Below, piece by piece: positions 1 to 8,932 of a stretch of 36,725 bases of DNA. Under the pieces are notes generated by a model. The model had not been told where the DNA came from and did not search any database. It worked only from the letters and a program-made list of their open reading frames with translations. Where the stretch lies: the NCBI GenBank assembly GCA_025361955.1, contig JANYIU010000253.1, positions 1 to 36,725 of the forward strand, in the 5' to 3' direction. Both the position numbers and the translations under genes were made by a program. The stretch's first letter is position 1; each line of letters opens with the position of its first letter. This DNA comes from Holophagaceae bacterium. Lineage in GTDB: Bacteria; Acidobacteriota; Holophagae; Holophagales; Holophagaceae.

Positions 1-1
1 C

Positions 2-1156
2 CTCTCCGCGATCCTGGTCTCCATCACCATCTGCGCCCTGGCCTTCGGCGCCATCGGCGAGGGCCTATTCGCGGGTCCACTGCAGGCCCTGCTGCAGCAC
101 CTGCCCTGGCCGTGGCTGATTCATCCCATCGCCTCCGCCCTGGCCTTGCTCCTCATGACCACTTTGCACGTGGTGCTTACGGAGATGGTGCCCCGCTCCT
201 TCGCCATCCGGAACGCAGCCCGCTGGGCCTTGATCACTGCCAAGCCCTTGCTCCTTTGGTCCAGGCTGATCCATCCACTGACGGTCGTCCTCTCTTTCCT
301 CAGCCGGAGAGTGGAGCGACTGTTGGGACTCCACCCCACCGAGGAACTGCCCGAGGATATGCTGCCCTCGGAGGACGAGTTCAGGCGCATGCTGGTCCAA
401 AGCCAGGCCCGAGGCGATCTGGAACTCAGTCGCGCGGAACTCATCGAGAACCTGTTCACCTTCTCAAAGCGCACCATCAAGGAAGTCTCCATCCCGCGCG
501 GACAGGTGATCTTCTTCGACCTGAATCACAGCCTTGAGAAAAACCTGGAAGTGGCCCGAAGTTCCCCTCATACGCGCATTCCACTGGTGGAGGGTGATCT
601 GGATCACGTGGTGGGAGTGGTGCATTTGAAGGAAATGCTCTGGGCCCTGAATGATCGAGGACCTTGCCTGGACCTGCGCGCCCTGGCTCGCCCCGCCCTC
701 CTGGTGCCCGAAATGCGCCTGATCCAGGACCTCCTCCTGGACTTCCAGAAACAAAAACAGCACTTGGCGCTGGTGGTCAACGAGCACGGTGGCATCGATG
801 GCTTGGTGACCCTGGAAGATGTGCTGGAAGAGCTGGTCGGCGAGATCCAGGACGAATTTGATCGCGAGGTCATCGACCTGCGCCGAACCCAGGGCGGGGC
901 TTGGCTGGCTCAGGGGACGGTGACGCTCGAGCAGCTGGAGGACCACCTGCACTTGCGCCTGGAAGCCTCGGCAGGCTCCGTGAGTCTGGGCGGCTACCTG
1001 CAGGAACAGCTTGGCCGGATTCTGGAAGCGGGCGACGAACTGCGCATCCAGGGCTGGCGCATTCGGGTGCTCGAGATGCGGGGCATGGCTCCGCGTAAAT
1101 TCCTGCTGCGCCCAGAACACTCCCAAGCCGGAGAAAACCTTGCAACCCCTCCTTGA
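2..1156 (+). CDS. CNNM/CBS-domain membrane protein (HlyC/CorC/TlyC-like), 5' end outside window
   Basis: Frame of ORF 146..1156 stays open to the window edge (LSAILVSITICALAFGAIGEG...). TVLTEMVPRSFAIRN-type CNNM helices, then CBS-like LVVNEHGGIDGLVTLEDVLEELVGEIQDEFD and a CorC_HlyC-like C-terminus. Confidence 0.9.
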   Translation, partial: LSAILVSITICALAFGAIGEGLFAGPLQALLQHLPWPWLIHPIASALALLLMTTLHVVLTEMVPRSFAIRNAARWALITAKPLLLWSRLIHPLTVVLSFLSRRVERLLGLHPTEELPEDMLPSEDEFRRMLVQSQARGDLELSRAELIENLFTFSKRTIKEVSIPRGQVIFFDLNHSLEKNLEVARSSPHTRIPLVEGDLDHVVGVVHLKEMLWALNDRGPCLDLRALARPALLVPEMRLIQDLLLDFQKQKQHLALVVNEHGGIDGLVTLEDVLEELVGEIQDEFDREVIDLRRTQGGAWLAQGTVTLEQLEDHLHLRLEASAGSVSLGGYLQEQLGRILEAGDELRIQGWRIRVLEMRGMAPRKFLLRPEHSQAGENLATPP

Positions 1157-1973
1157 CGGCTTCATTCTTGCCGCCGGTCTGGGGACGCGCATGGGAGCGC
1201 TTTCCAGGGTGCTGCCGAAGCCAGCTTGGACCTTGAACGGCCGCTCGTTGCTGGCGCTGGGCGCCGAATCCATGCGTGGCGCGGGCTTGGAACACATTGC
1301 CTGCAACGCCCATCACCTGCACAAACGACTGGAGCTAGCCGCGGGCATTGGCATCGAAGTGTATTACGAGCCCATGCTCCTGGGCTCAGCGGGGGGACTG
1401 CGCCATATCCTGGGACGGGCGGCGGATCCCCTGGCAGTTTGGAATGGCGATGCCCTAGCGGAGGTACCTTGGCGTCGTTTCATCGCCGAACATCGCCTCC
1501 GTGGAGCGGAGCTAAGCTGGCTGCTGGTGCCCCATCCAGGAGGTCCATGGAACCCCCTCTGGCTGGACTCCATGGGCCGGATTCTTCCCCCCGGTGAACT
1601 GGGCGCAGGCCCCTATCACTTCACGGGCGCATCGCTGTGGAGTCCCTTTGCGCTTGGGCTGCTGCCAGAGGGGCCGGCCGACACCAAGGCGGATATCCTG
1701 CCGCGGATCCGTCACCATGCGGGGATCGTAGTGGAACCGTTTCCATGGCTGGAGATCGGCACCCCAGACCAGCTCATCGCCGCCGCGGAGACCCTCGCAC
1801 CCGAGCATGAGGGCCGGGTCGCGGGCTGCTATAGCCACCCAACTGCCGTGCTCAGTGGCCGGCTGCAGCGCTGCATCCTCGGACCCGGAGCCCAGCTGCA
1901 TCCCGCCATGGAGGATGTCAATGCCTTGTGGTTCAGGGAGAATGACCGTCAGGTCCGCTTGGCGCTGCCCTAG
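1140..1973 (+). CDS. Sugar-phosphate nucleotidyltransferase, MurU-like
   Basis: FILAAGLGTRMGALSRVLPKPAWTLNGRSLL is a nucleotidyltransferase signature (GxGTRM...PKP). The listed ORF starts at 1011; a TTG start at 1140 is more likely because the fold begins there. Overlaps the upstream gene by 17 bp. Confidence 0.8.
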   Translation: MQPLLDGFILAAGLGTRMGALSRVLPKPAWTLNGRSLLALGAESMRGAGLEHIACNAHHLHKRLELAAGIGIEVYYEPMLLGSAGGLRHILGRAADPLAVWNGDALAEVPWRRFIAEHRLRGAELSWLLVPHPGGPWNPLWLDSMGRILPPGELGAGPYHFTGASLWSPFALGLLPEGPADTKADILPRIRHHAGIVVEPFPWLEIGTPDQLIAAAETLAPEHEGRVAGCYSHPTAVLSGRLQRCILGPGAQLHPAMEDVNALWFRENDRQVRLALP

Positions 1974-2043
1974 CAGCTGGGATTCGCGTCATGCGGTGCC
2001 CGCATTGCCCCTGAAGTGCGGCTCTGATTGAAGAAAAGCTATT

Positions 2044-2088
2044 AATCACCGATGCGCACGGATAAATGCAGATAAACGAGGACGGATG
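2044..2088. repeat. Degenerate CACGGATAAA/GATAAACGAGGACGGAT-type intergenic repeat
   Basis: AATCACCGATGCGCACGGATAAATGCAGATAAACGAGGACGGATG contains recurring (C)ACGGAT / GATAAA units about 11-12 nt apart. Confidence 0.4.
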
Positions 2089-2164
2089 CCGTCGGCTTTC
2101 GGCGTCCTGGCCGCGATTCCTGGAGGGACAGCGGGTGCGCCGGGATCTGGGGTGTTATAGCTCA

Positions 2165-2183
2165 GGCTGAATGGAACTCAGCC
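2165..2183 (+). terminator. Possible terminator hairpin after the MurU-like gene
   Basis: GGCTGA-ATGGAAC-TCAGCC stem-loop, followed by T-rich CAGCTTTCCTTTGG. Confidence 0.3.
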
Positions 2184-2307
2184 CAGCTTTCCTTTGGTTC
2201 CGTTCTGGACTCATCTCCTGGCTATCCGGTTGCCGTTTTTGAAGGCATCGCAATGCCCTTCCTGGGGATCTTTTCACCCGTTGCGCGAAGTTGATTAGAC
2301 TGAAGCG

Positions 2308-3303
2308 ATGGAACCTCGCCTTCAAGCCGTACTCGAACGCTGGGACTGCCGGGATCCCCGACCCATCAAGGGCGATGCGGGCAACCGCCAGTATCTGCGG
2401 GTGGATCACCCCCAACTGGGCACGGCGATGATCGTGCTCTATGCACCCGTGGAGCCCGGGAAGACCGACGACGCCTATTATGACTACAGGGCCCTCCAGG
2501 CTTACCTGGATCCCGTGGTACGGGTGGCCACCATCATCCATTTCAGCGACGAGGAGCGCGCCATGCTGATGGAAGACCTTGGCGATACGACCCTCGAAGA
2601 ACACATGACCCTGCACCCTGAAGAAGAGCTGCGATGGGCCGGGGAAGTGGCTGAGCAGCTGGCAACTTGGCTAGGGCTGCTCACGGAGGGAGCTCCGCCA
2701 AGGGCCTTCTTCATGCTGCGCAAGTTCGACCAAGCCAAGTTCGCCTTCGAATGGGAGTACTGCCGCCAGAATTTCTTCCAGGATTTCCTCCAGAAGGATC
2801 CGCCGCGCTGGCTGGACCGCATGATGGAGGAGGTCCATGCCTCCCTGGACCCCAGGGCGCGTTTCCTGGCTCACCGCGATTACCACGTCCGCAATCTCAT
2901 GGTGCAAGGGGATCGGCTGGTGACCATGGACTTCCAGGATGCACGCAAGGGCGCCGCCACTTACGATCTCGCATCGATCCTGTTCGACGGCTACTGGGAC
3001 TGGTCCCCGGAAGCCGGAGCCATCCTGCTCAACCGGGTGCGCGAGGAACTGGGCTGGTCCGAAACCCTGCTCTGGGAAGAGCTTAGCCTCAGTGCCATCC
3101 AGCGCAATCTCAAGGCCCTGGGCACCTTTGGCCACCAGCTGGTGCACAAGAAGCAAGCCCATTTCGCCTCTGCCATCCCCCGCACCTTGCGCCACCTCAT
3201 CGAGCAATTCCAGCGCGTGAAGCACGGCGAAGGCGTGCTGGCCAGCGAAAACTGGCTGCGACTGACGGAAAACCGGCTACTGAAGTGTTCTGGGATTCTT
3301 TAG
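2308..3303 (+). CDS. Aminoglycoside phosphotransferase-fold sugar kinase, AmgK-like
   Basis: FLAHRDYHVRNLMV (Brenner motif HxDxxxxN) and LVTMDFQDARKGAATYDLASI (DxD). Overall resembles cell-wall amino-sugar kinases; a MurU-like gene lies upstream. Confidence 0.8.
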   Translation: MEPRLQAVLERWDCRDPRPIKGDAGNRQYLRVDHPQLGTAMIVLYAPVEPGKTDDAYYDYRALQAYLDPVVRVATIIHFSDEERAMLMEDLGDTTLEEHMTLHPEEELRWAGEVAEQLATWLGLLTEGAPPRAFFMLRKFDQAKFAFEWEYCRQNFFQDFLQKDPPRWLDRMMEEVHASLDPRARFLAHRDYHVRNLMVQGDRLVTMDFQDARKGAATYDLASILFDGYWDWSPEAGAILLNRVREELGWSETLLWEELSLSAIQRNLKALGTFGHQLVHKKQAHFASAIPRTLRHLIEQFQRVKHGEGVLASENWLRLTENRLLKCSGIL

Positions 3304-3305
3304 CG

Positions 3306-3860
3306 CTATAGCTGTTTCCACTCCACGTCCACCACGCCATTGACGGCGTTCTCAGCGCGGGACAGGGCGAAGAGCCAGTCGCTGAGGCGATTGATGTAGA
3401 TCATCAACTCGGGTTTCAGGTCCGTCTCGGTGCCGAGCGTGACGATCTCGCGTTCGGCGCGGCGGCAGACCGTGCGGGCCCAGTGGGCGAAGGCGGAGCC
3501 CTCCCCTCCCCCGGGCAGGACGAAGCTCGTCATGGGGGGCGCCAAGGCGGTCAAGCGATCGATATCCTGCTCCATCTCCGCCACGGACCAGATCGGCTTG
3601 GACATCCGGGCCTCCAGCGCCGAGAGTTGTTCCGCCGGGGTGGCCAGAACCGCGCCCAGAGCGAAGAGGTCTCGCTGGATCTGCTTGAGGGTCTCGCCCA
3701 CCACGGTGGGTGCCGAGACCTTCGAACGGAGGATCCCGATGACGCTGTTGAGTTCGTCCAGGGTGCCATAGGCCTGCAGGCGCAGATGCGCCTTGGAGAC
3801 CCGGTTGCCGCCAAAGAGTCCGGTCTCGCCCTGGTCACCTGTTCGGGTGTAGATGCGCAT
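3306..3860 (-). CDS. Cob(I)yrinic acid a,c-diamide adenosyltransferase, PduO type
   Basis: MRIYTRTGDQGETGLFGGNRVSKAHLRLQAYGTLDELNSVIG...; C-terminal YINRLSDWLFALSRAEN. The internal Met gives a better start than 3911. Confidence 0.93.
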   Translation of the reverse strand: MRIYTRTGDQGETGLFGGNRVSKAHLRLQAYGTLDELNSVIGILRSKVSAPTVVGETLKQIQRDLFALGAVLATPAEQLSALEARMSKPIWSVAEMEQDIDRLTALAPPMTSFVLPGGGEGSAFAHWARTVCRRAEREIVTLGTETDLKPELMIYINRLSDWLFALSRAENAVNGVVDVEWKQL

Positions 3861-3868
3861 GTTTGCTC

Positions 3869-4498
3869 CTATTCGTGCCGCTTGCTCCAGGCCACGGAGT
3901 CCAGGCGCCACTCGGCCAGAGAAGCCTGATCTCGGGCATCCAGCAGGCCTTTCTCCTGGGCGCGTCGCGCTAGATCATCGAAGGTGGCGAGTACCCGAAG
4001 CCTCACGCCCGAGGCACGGAAGGCCGCGTCTGCCTGGGGAAGCCCATAGCTGAACAGGGCCAGGACTTCCAGCACCTCCGCGTCTTCATGACGCAGGGCC
4101 GCCACGCATTTGATGCTGGAGCCGCCAGTGCTGATGAGATCCTCCAGGAGCACCACCTTGTGACCATCCACCTGGGGACCTTCCACTTGACGGCCCATGC
4201 CGTGTTTCTTGGGCTCGGGACGGACGTAAGCCATGGGCAGTTCCAGCAGATCGGCCACCAGCGCAGCCCAAGGGATACCAGCCGTGCTGGTGCCAGCCAC
4301 CAGGGTCGGCTGCGATTCGGCCGCCCGTTCCGCCAGAATGGCCTTGATCTGCGATCGCAGCGCGGGCGAGCCCAGGAGCTGGCGATTGTCACAGTAGATG
4401 GGCGATTTCAGGCCCGAAGCCCAGGTGAACGGCGACTTGGGCGAGAGTCGCACGGCACCAGCCTCGAGCAGACCGGATGCGAGATCAAAGACGGTCAT
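3869..4498 (-). CDS. pyrE: Orotate phosphoribosyltransferase
   Basis: MTVFDLASGLLEAGAVRLSPKSPFTWASGLKSPIYCDNRQL; PRPP motif VVLLEDLISTGGSS. Start corrected from the 4753 ORF start. Confidence 0.93.
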   Translation of the reverse strand: MTVFDLASGLLEAGAVRLSPKSPFTWASGLKSPIYCDNRQLLGSPALRSQIKAILAERAAESQPTLVAGTSTAGIPWAALVADLLELPMAYVRPEPKKHGMGRQVEGPQVDGHKVVLLEDLISTGGSSIKCVAALRHEDAEVLEVLALFSYGLPQADAAFRASGVRLRVLATFDDLARRAQEKGLLDARDQASLAEWRLDSVAWSKRHE

Positions 4499-4530
4499 GA
4501 GAGTACCTCTTACGTTCAGCGATGACCGGT

Positions 4531-6990
4531 TCAGCCCTTCACGACGATGCTTACCAGCTTGCCGCCGGGGGGTACCACCACCTTGACGACTGCTTTGCCG
4601 TCCAGGTGCTGCTGGGCCTCGGGACAGGCAAGCGCGGCGGCCTTGCGCTCTTCCTCGGTAGCGGAGCTGGGCAGGAGCACGCGGCCACGGACCTTGCCAT
4701 TCACCTGCACGACCACGATCATCTCGTCCGCCTGGAGCCAGGCGGGGTCGCACTCGGGCCAGGAGGCGTGCATGCAGAAACCGGAACCCTCCAGTTGCTC
4801 CCAGAGCTGCTCCGCGATGTGCGGCGCGGCCGGGGAGAGCATCTTCACAAAGATCTCCAGGCAGTGCTGCATGATCGGGCCGCGGCTGGGGGAGTCCGAG
4901 GGCAGGTCGTGGAGCGCGTTGGCAAATTCCATGAGGCTCGAGACCAGGGTGTTGAACTGGTAGCGGTGGCTCAGATCTTCCGTCACCTTGTGGAGGGTCT
5001 GGTGGACCTTCACCAATAGGGATTTTTCACCGATGGTCAACTGCTCCTTGGGGGGCACCGGCAGGTCAGTCACCGTGTGCTCATCCACCATGCGGCAGAC
5101 ACGCCGCAGGAAGCGCGTGGCCCCTTCGATACCTTCGAAACCCGTCCAGTCGATCTCTTTCTCAATGGGTGCCGCGAAGATCATGAAGAGCCGCAACGCA
5201 TCCGCACCGTACTCCGCGATGACCTCGTCGGGGTCCACAATGTTGCCTCGGGACTTGGACATCTTGAACCCGTCCTTCAGCACCATGCCTTGGCAGATGA
5301 GCTTGGCGAAGGGTTCGTCGTTGTGGGTGAAGCCCAGATCGCGCAGCACCTTATGGAAGTAGCGGGCGTAGATGAGGTGCATGGTGGCGTGTTCGATGCC
5401 ACCGATGTAGAGATCCACCGGGCCATAGGCGTCCCACTCGGCGCTGTTGAAGGGCTTGCGATCGTTCTTCGGATCCAGGTAGCGGTACCAATACCAGCTG
5501 GAATCCACAAAGGTGTCCATGGTATCGGTTTCGCGCCTCGCGGGCTTGCCGCATTGGGGACACGCGCAGTTCAGGAAGCTTTTCGAGGTCAACAGGGGCG
5601 AGGGTCCCTGGCCATGGAACTCCACGTCCTCGGGCAACGCCACGGGCAGATTCTCCGCCTTCTCGGGCACCACCCCGCAGTCCAGACAGTGCACGGTGGG
5701 GATGGGCGTGCCCCAGTAGCGCTGGCGGGAGAGGCCCCAGTCCCGGAGCTTGAAGGTGATGGCCTTTTCGGCCTTGCCGGCCAACTGAGTGACCATCAGG
5801 TCGATGGCGGCCTCGCTGGTCATGCCGGTGTATTCGCCGCTGTTGACCAATACGCCGAAATCGTTGAAGAACTCGCCTGCCTTGAGGGCCCGGCCATCCA
5901 TAGGGGCGATGACCGTGGGGATCTCCAGGTCGTATTTCTTGGCAAATTCAAAGTCCCGCTCATCGTGGGCGGGCACGCCCATGACCGCACCGGTGCCGTA
6001 GTCCATGAGGACGTAGTTGGCAGCGAAGACCGGGATCTTCTCGCCGGTGAAGGGATGGACGGCTTCAAGCCGCGACTTATAGCCCAGTTTGATGTCGGAC
6101 ATCAGGCGGTCTTCGCGGCTCATGTGGGCCACCTGATCGCAGAAAGACTGCAAGCCTGGATCGGTTTTGGCGGCCTTCTCGATGAACGGATGTTCCGTGG
6201 AGAGCACCATGAAGGTGACGCCGAAAAGGGTATCCAGGCGGGTGGTGAAAACCTGCACCCGCTCGCCATTGGTGAAGTCGAACCAGAGCTTGGCCCCCTC
6301 GCTGCGGCCGATCCAGTGGCGCTGCATGGCTTTCACATTCTCAGGCCAGTCGATCTGGTCGAGACCGCTGAGCAGCTCATCGGCGTACTTGGTGATGTGG
6401 AAGAAGTACTGCTCCATGGGCCTCTGCACCACAGGATGGCCGGTCCGCTCGTCCTTGCCGTCCACCACCTGCTCGTTGGCCAGCACCGTGCCCAGGGCCT
6501 CGCACCAGTTCACGTTGCGCATGGCGCGAAAGACATCGCCACGCTTCCACATTTGGAGGAAGAGCCACTGGTTCCACTTGTAGTACTCGGGGGTGAAGGT
6601 GGCGATCTCGCGATGCCAATCGTACGAAATGCCCATCTTCATGATCTGGCCCTTCATCTCCTCGATGTTCGAACGGGTCCAAAGGGCTGGGTGGATCTTG
6701 TTCTTGATGGCGGCGTTTTCGGCAGGCAAACCAAAACTGTCCCAGCCGATGGGATGCATGACCTTGTCGCCCCGCATGCGCCGGAAGCGCGCGACCACAT
6801 CGCCCAGGGTGTAGTTGCGCACATGGCCCATATGGATCCGCCCCGAGGGGTAGGGCAGCATCACCAGCATGTAGAAGGTCTTGTCACCAGGTTTCAGCTC
6901 ATCGGCCCGAAGCGCCCGGAAAGCCTTCTCCTGCGCCCAGCGCAGCTGCATCTTCGGTTCCTGGTTCAGGGGGTCGAACGCCATGGACAT
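4531..6990 (-). CDS. leuS: Leucyl-tRNA synthetase
   Basis: 819 aa; MLPYPSGRIHMGHVRNYTLGDV (HIGH region), KMSKSRGN (KMSKS), LeuRS editing region. Confidence 0.98.
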   Translation of the reverse strand: MSMAFDPLNQEPKMQLRWAQEKAFRALRADELKPGDKTFYMLVMLPYPSGRIHMGHVRNYTLGDVVARFRRMRGDKVMHPIGWDSFGLPAENAAIKNKIHPALWTRSNIEEMKGQIMKMGISYDWHREIATFTPEYYKWNQWLFLQMWKRGDVFRAMRNVNWCEALGTVLANEQVVDGKDERTGHPVVQRPMEQYFFHITKYADELLSGLDQIDWPENVKAMQRHWIGRSEGAKLWFDFTNGERVQVFTTRLDTLFGVTFMVLSTEHPFIEKAAKTDPGLQSFCDQVAHMSREDRLMSDIKLGYKSRLEAVHPFTGEKIPVFAANYVLMDYGTGAVMGVPAHDERDFEFAKKYDLEIPTVIAPMDGRALKAGEFFNDFGVLVNSGEYTGMTSEAAIDLMVTQLAGKAEKAITFKLRDWGLSRQRYWGTPIPTVHCLDCGVVPEKAENLPVALPEDVEFHGQGPSPLLTSKSFLNCACPQCGKPARRETDTMDTFVDSSWYWYRYLDPKNDRKPFNSAEWDAYGPVDLYIGGIEHATMHLIYARYFHKVLRDLGFTHNDEPFAKLICQGMVLKDGFKMSKSRGNIVDPDEVIAEYGADALRLFMIFAAPIEKEIDWTGFEGIEGATRFLRRVCRMVDEHTVTDLPVPPKEQLTIGEKSLLVKVHQTLHKVTEDLSHRYQFNTLVSSLMEFANALHDLPSDSPSRGPIMQHCLEIFVKMLSPAAPHIAEQLWEQLEGSGFCMHASWPECDPAWLQADEMIVVVQVNGKVRGRVLLPSSATEEERKAAALACPEAQQHLDGKAVVKVVVPPGGKLVSIVVKG

Positions 6991-6996
6991 CCTCGA

Positions 6997-7017
6997 CGGT
7001 AAAGGGTCAGTTTACCG
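6997..7017. promoter_or_regulatory. Perfect 7-bp inverted repeat just upstream of leuS
   Basis: CGGTAAA-GGGTCAG-TTTACCG between leuS (-) and the upstream operon. Confidence 0.3.
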
Positions 7018-7067
7018 GATCGGATGGAAAATCCCAGGCGCGGCAACAACCCTTGCGCCCCCTGGCG

Positions 7068-7799
7068 TCAGGCCTTCTCCCGCAGGCCCAGACGCTCCTT
7101 CAATCCCGGGGCGGCCCCTCGGCTCACTTCCAGGGTGACGTTCCCCTGGAGACGGACGATGAGACGACCGAACTCACCGACCTTGATGCCGACCACGGCC
7201 TCCGGTCGGATCAACAGGTGCCGGTGCCCCCTGGCCAGGGAGGGAAAGGCGGCTTCCACTTCCGTCAGTGACTTCCAGGTGGTCCGGAAGCGTTCCCCGT
7301 TGACGAAGGACCAGACGGCGTCGTCCTCGAAGACGAAGTGGCTCGTCCGGCTCAGGTCCAGGAGCACCAGCCCATCCCCGGCCCGCACGGGATAGCGCTG
7401 CGGAGAGGCGCCCTTGGCGGTCGGGGCGGAACCTCGCTCGAGGCGCTCCCGGACCCTCTGGAGGCTCACTGCCAACCGTTCGGCAGTGGCCGGCTTCAAT
7501 AGGTAGTCCAAGGCAGCGGTTTCAAAGGCCTTGACTGCATGTTCCGCGTACGCCGTCACGAACACCACCGGCAAGTGCTTCGGAAGGTCCAAGGCCACCT
7601 CCAACCCCGAAGCGCCTGGCATCTCGATATCGAGGAAGAGGGCATCGGTCTGACCGCCCGCCTCGAGCCATTCCAGGACCGCCGGCCCGTCCGGCAGTTC
7701 CGCCACCACCTCGCAGCCAGCTTCACGCAGCAGGCGCGACAACCGCTTGCGGTTGAAGGGCTCGTCCTCGGCCACGACAATCTTGAGGGGCTCAGACAT
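7068..7799 (-). CDS. LytTR-family response regulator (LytR/AlgR type)
   Basis: REC domain IVVAEDEPFNRKRL...ALFLDIEMPGASGLEVA...VFVTAYAEHAVKAFETAALDYLLKP; C-terminal LytTR-like domain (RGHRHLLIRPEAVVGIK...GRLIVRLQG). Overlaps the kinase gene start by a few bp. Confidence 0.9.
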   Translation of the reverse strand: MSEPLKIVVAEDEPFNRKRLSRLLREAGCEVVAELPDGPAVLEWLEAGGQTDALFLDIEMPGASGLEVALDLPKHLPVVFVTAYAEHAVKAFETAALDYLLKPATAERLAVSLQRVRERLERGSAPTAKGASPQRYPVRAGDGLVLLDLSRTSHFVFEDDAVWSFVNGERFRTTWKSLTEVEAAFPSLARGHRHLLIRPEAVVGIKVGEFGRLIVRLQGNVTLEVSRGAAPGLKERLGLREKA

Positions 7800-8895
7800 G
7801 ACCACCCTCGACCGGCTTGAACCGGAGTTCAGCCAAGGTTCGCCCATCCACAGCGCGGATCTCCAGCTGCCCAGGCGCACGGTGCATCAGGGCCAGTCGC
7901 TGCCGGAGATTGGACAACCCCATCCCCTCGGGACTGCCCACCCTGAAGGGCAGACCTGTATTGGCGACCCAAATCCTTACGGCGTCCGGAGTTCCCGCAA
8001 GACCGATCTCCATATCACCGCCCACACGACTGGGGGCGATGCCATGCTTGATGGCGTTCTCCACCAGGGGCTGCAGGAGCAGAGGCGGCGCAAGGAGTTG
8101 CTCCAGCGAGGCATCCCACACCCAGCTCACCCGCAGGCGATCCCCGAGGCGGAATTGTTCCAAGGCCAGCAGTCCCTCCACCAGACTGCGTTCCTGGGCC
8201 AGCGACGCAGCTGTTCTCCCGGCATGATCCAGCAGGCGGCGCAGCATCTCTGCCAGTTTCACGAGGGCGGTCTCCGTGGAGGCGGAATCCTCCCGGGCCA
8301 ATTCCGCGAGACCGCTGATGGCATTGAAGAGGACATGGGGATTCATCTGCGCCTGGAGGGCTCGCGTCTGGGCTTCCCGGGCGTGCAACTCGGCCTCATC
8401 GGCGCGGATCCGCTCCCGGTCGTGGTCCGCCAGGATCCGTCCCAAGAGCACCCCGAAGACGACTGTGGCCAGCCCCAGGATGAGGAGCCGCAACTGCCAG
8501 GGTGGCAGCAGGACCGGGCTGTGCATGGGCGCACCCATCCTCATGCCGCGGCCCATCATCATACCGTCCATCATCATGTCGTGGTCGGGCGGCCAGGGAA
8601 GCAGGTAAAGCACCGCCCAGACCACCAGGAGGTTGCCGACCGTCGCCTGAAGCAAACCCCTCAAAAAAGGCGCCATCGGACACTCGTCCCGCGTCCACTG
8701 CCAGGGGAGCGGCGCCAGGATCAGGAGCACAGTCCCCAGCAGGAAGGGAAGCACCAGCCCGTCTGCAGTCCATCCGCCGGGCCCGCTCCCCCAGCGCAGA
8801 AGGTTCCAGACACCACCAAACAGGAACGCGGCGCCCCAAGTGCCGGGGCGCCGGATCCGTTCCTGCGCGTGCGCGAAGGCGGCGGGAAATAGCAT
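7792..8895 (-). CDS. LytS/YehU-type sensor histidine kinase with Met/His-rich predicted extracytoplasmic loop
   Basis: His_kinase motif QAQMNPHVLFNAISGL, N-box PLVENAIKHGI, G-box GMGLSNLRQRL. Four predicted hydrophobic segments; loop PPDHDMMMDGMMMGRGMRMGAPMHSP between segments 3 and 4. Confidence 0.92.
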   Translation of the reverse strand: MLFPAAFAHAQERIRRPGTWGAAFLFGGVWNLLRWGSGPGGWTADGLVLPFLLGTVLLILAPLPWQWTRDECPMAPFLRGLLQATVGNLLVVWAVLYLLPWPPDHDMMMDGMMMGRGMRMGAPMHSPVLLPPWQLRLLILGLATVVFGVLLGRILADHDRERIRADEAELHAREAQTRALQAQMNPHVLFNAISGLAELAREDSASTETALVKLAEMLRRLLDHAGRTAASLAQERSLVEGLLALEQFRLGDRLRVSWVWDASLEQLLAPPLLLQPLVENAIKHGIAPSRVGGDMEIGLAGTPDAVRIWVANTGLPFRVGSPEGMGLSNLRQRLALMHRAPGQLEIRAVDGRTLAELRFKPVEGGHV

Positions 8896-8932
8896 GGCGC
8901 AAGTCTACTTTACAAAGGGCTGCTCACTGGGA

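Noticed and set aside
464-1306. 280-aa minus-strand ORF opposite the CBS-domain gene
   Set aside because: Antisense shadow; no recognisable domain.
5077-7002. 641-aa plus-strand ORF opposite leuS
   Set aside because: Antisense shadow of leuS, whose LeuRS motifs are unambiguous; the product is low-complexity His/Gly/Val/Leu-rich with no recognisable domain.
7747-8892. 381-aa plus-strand ORF opposite the sensor kinase
   Set aside because: Antisense shadow; Gln/His/Pro-rich composition typical of reverse-frame translation.
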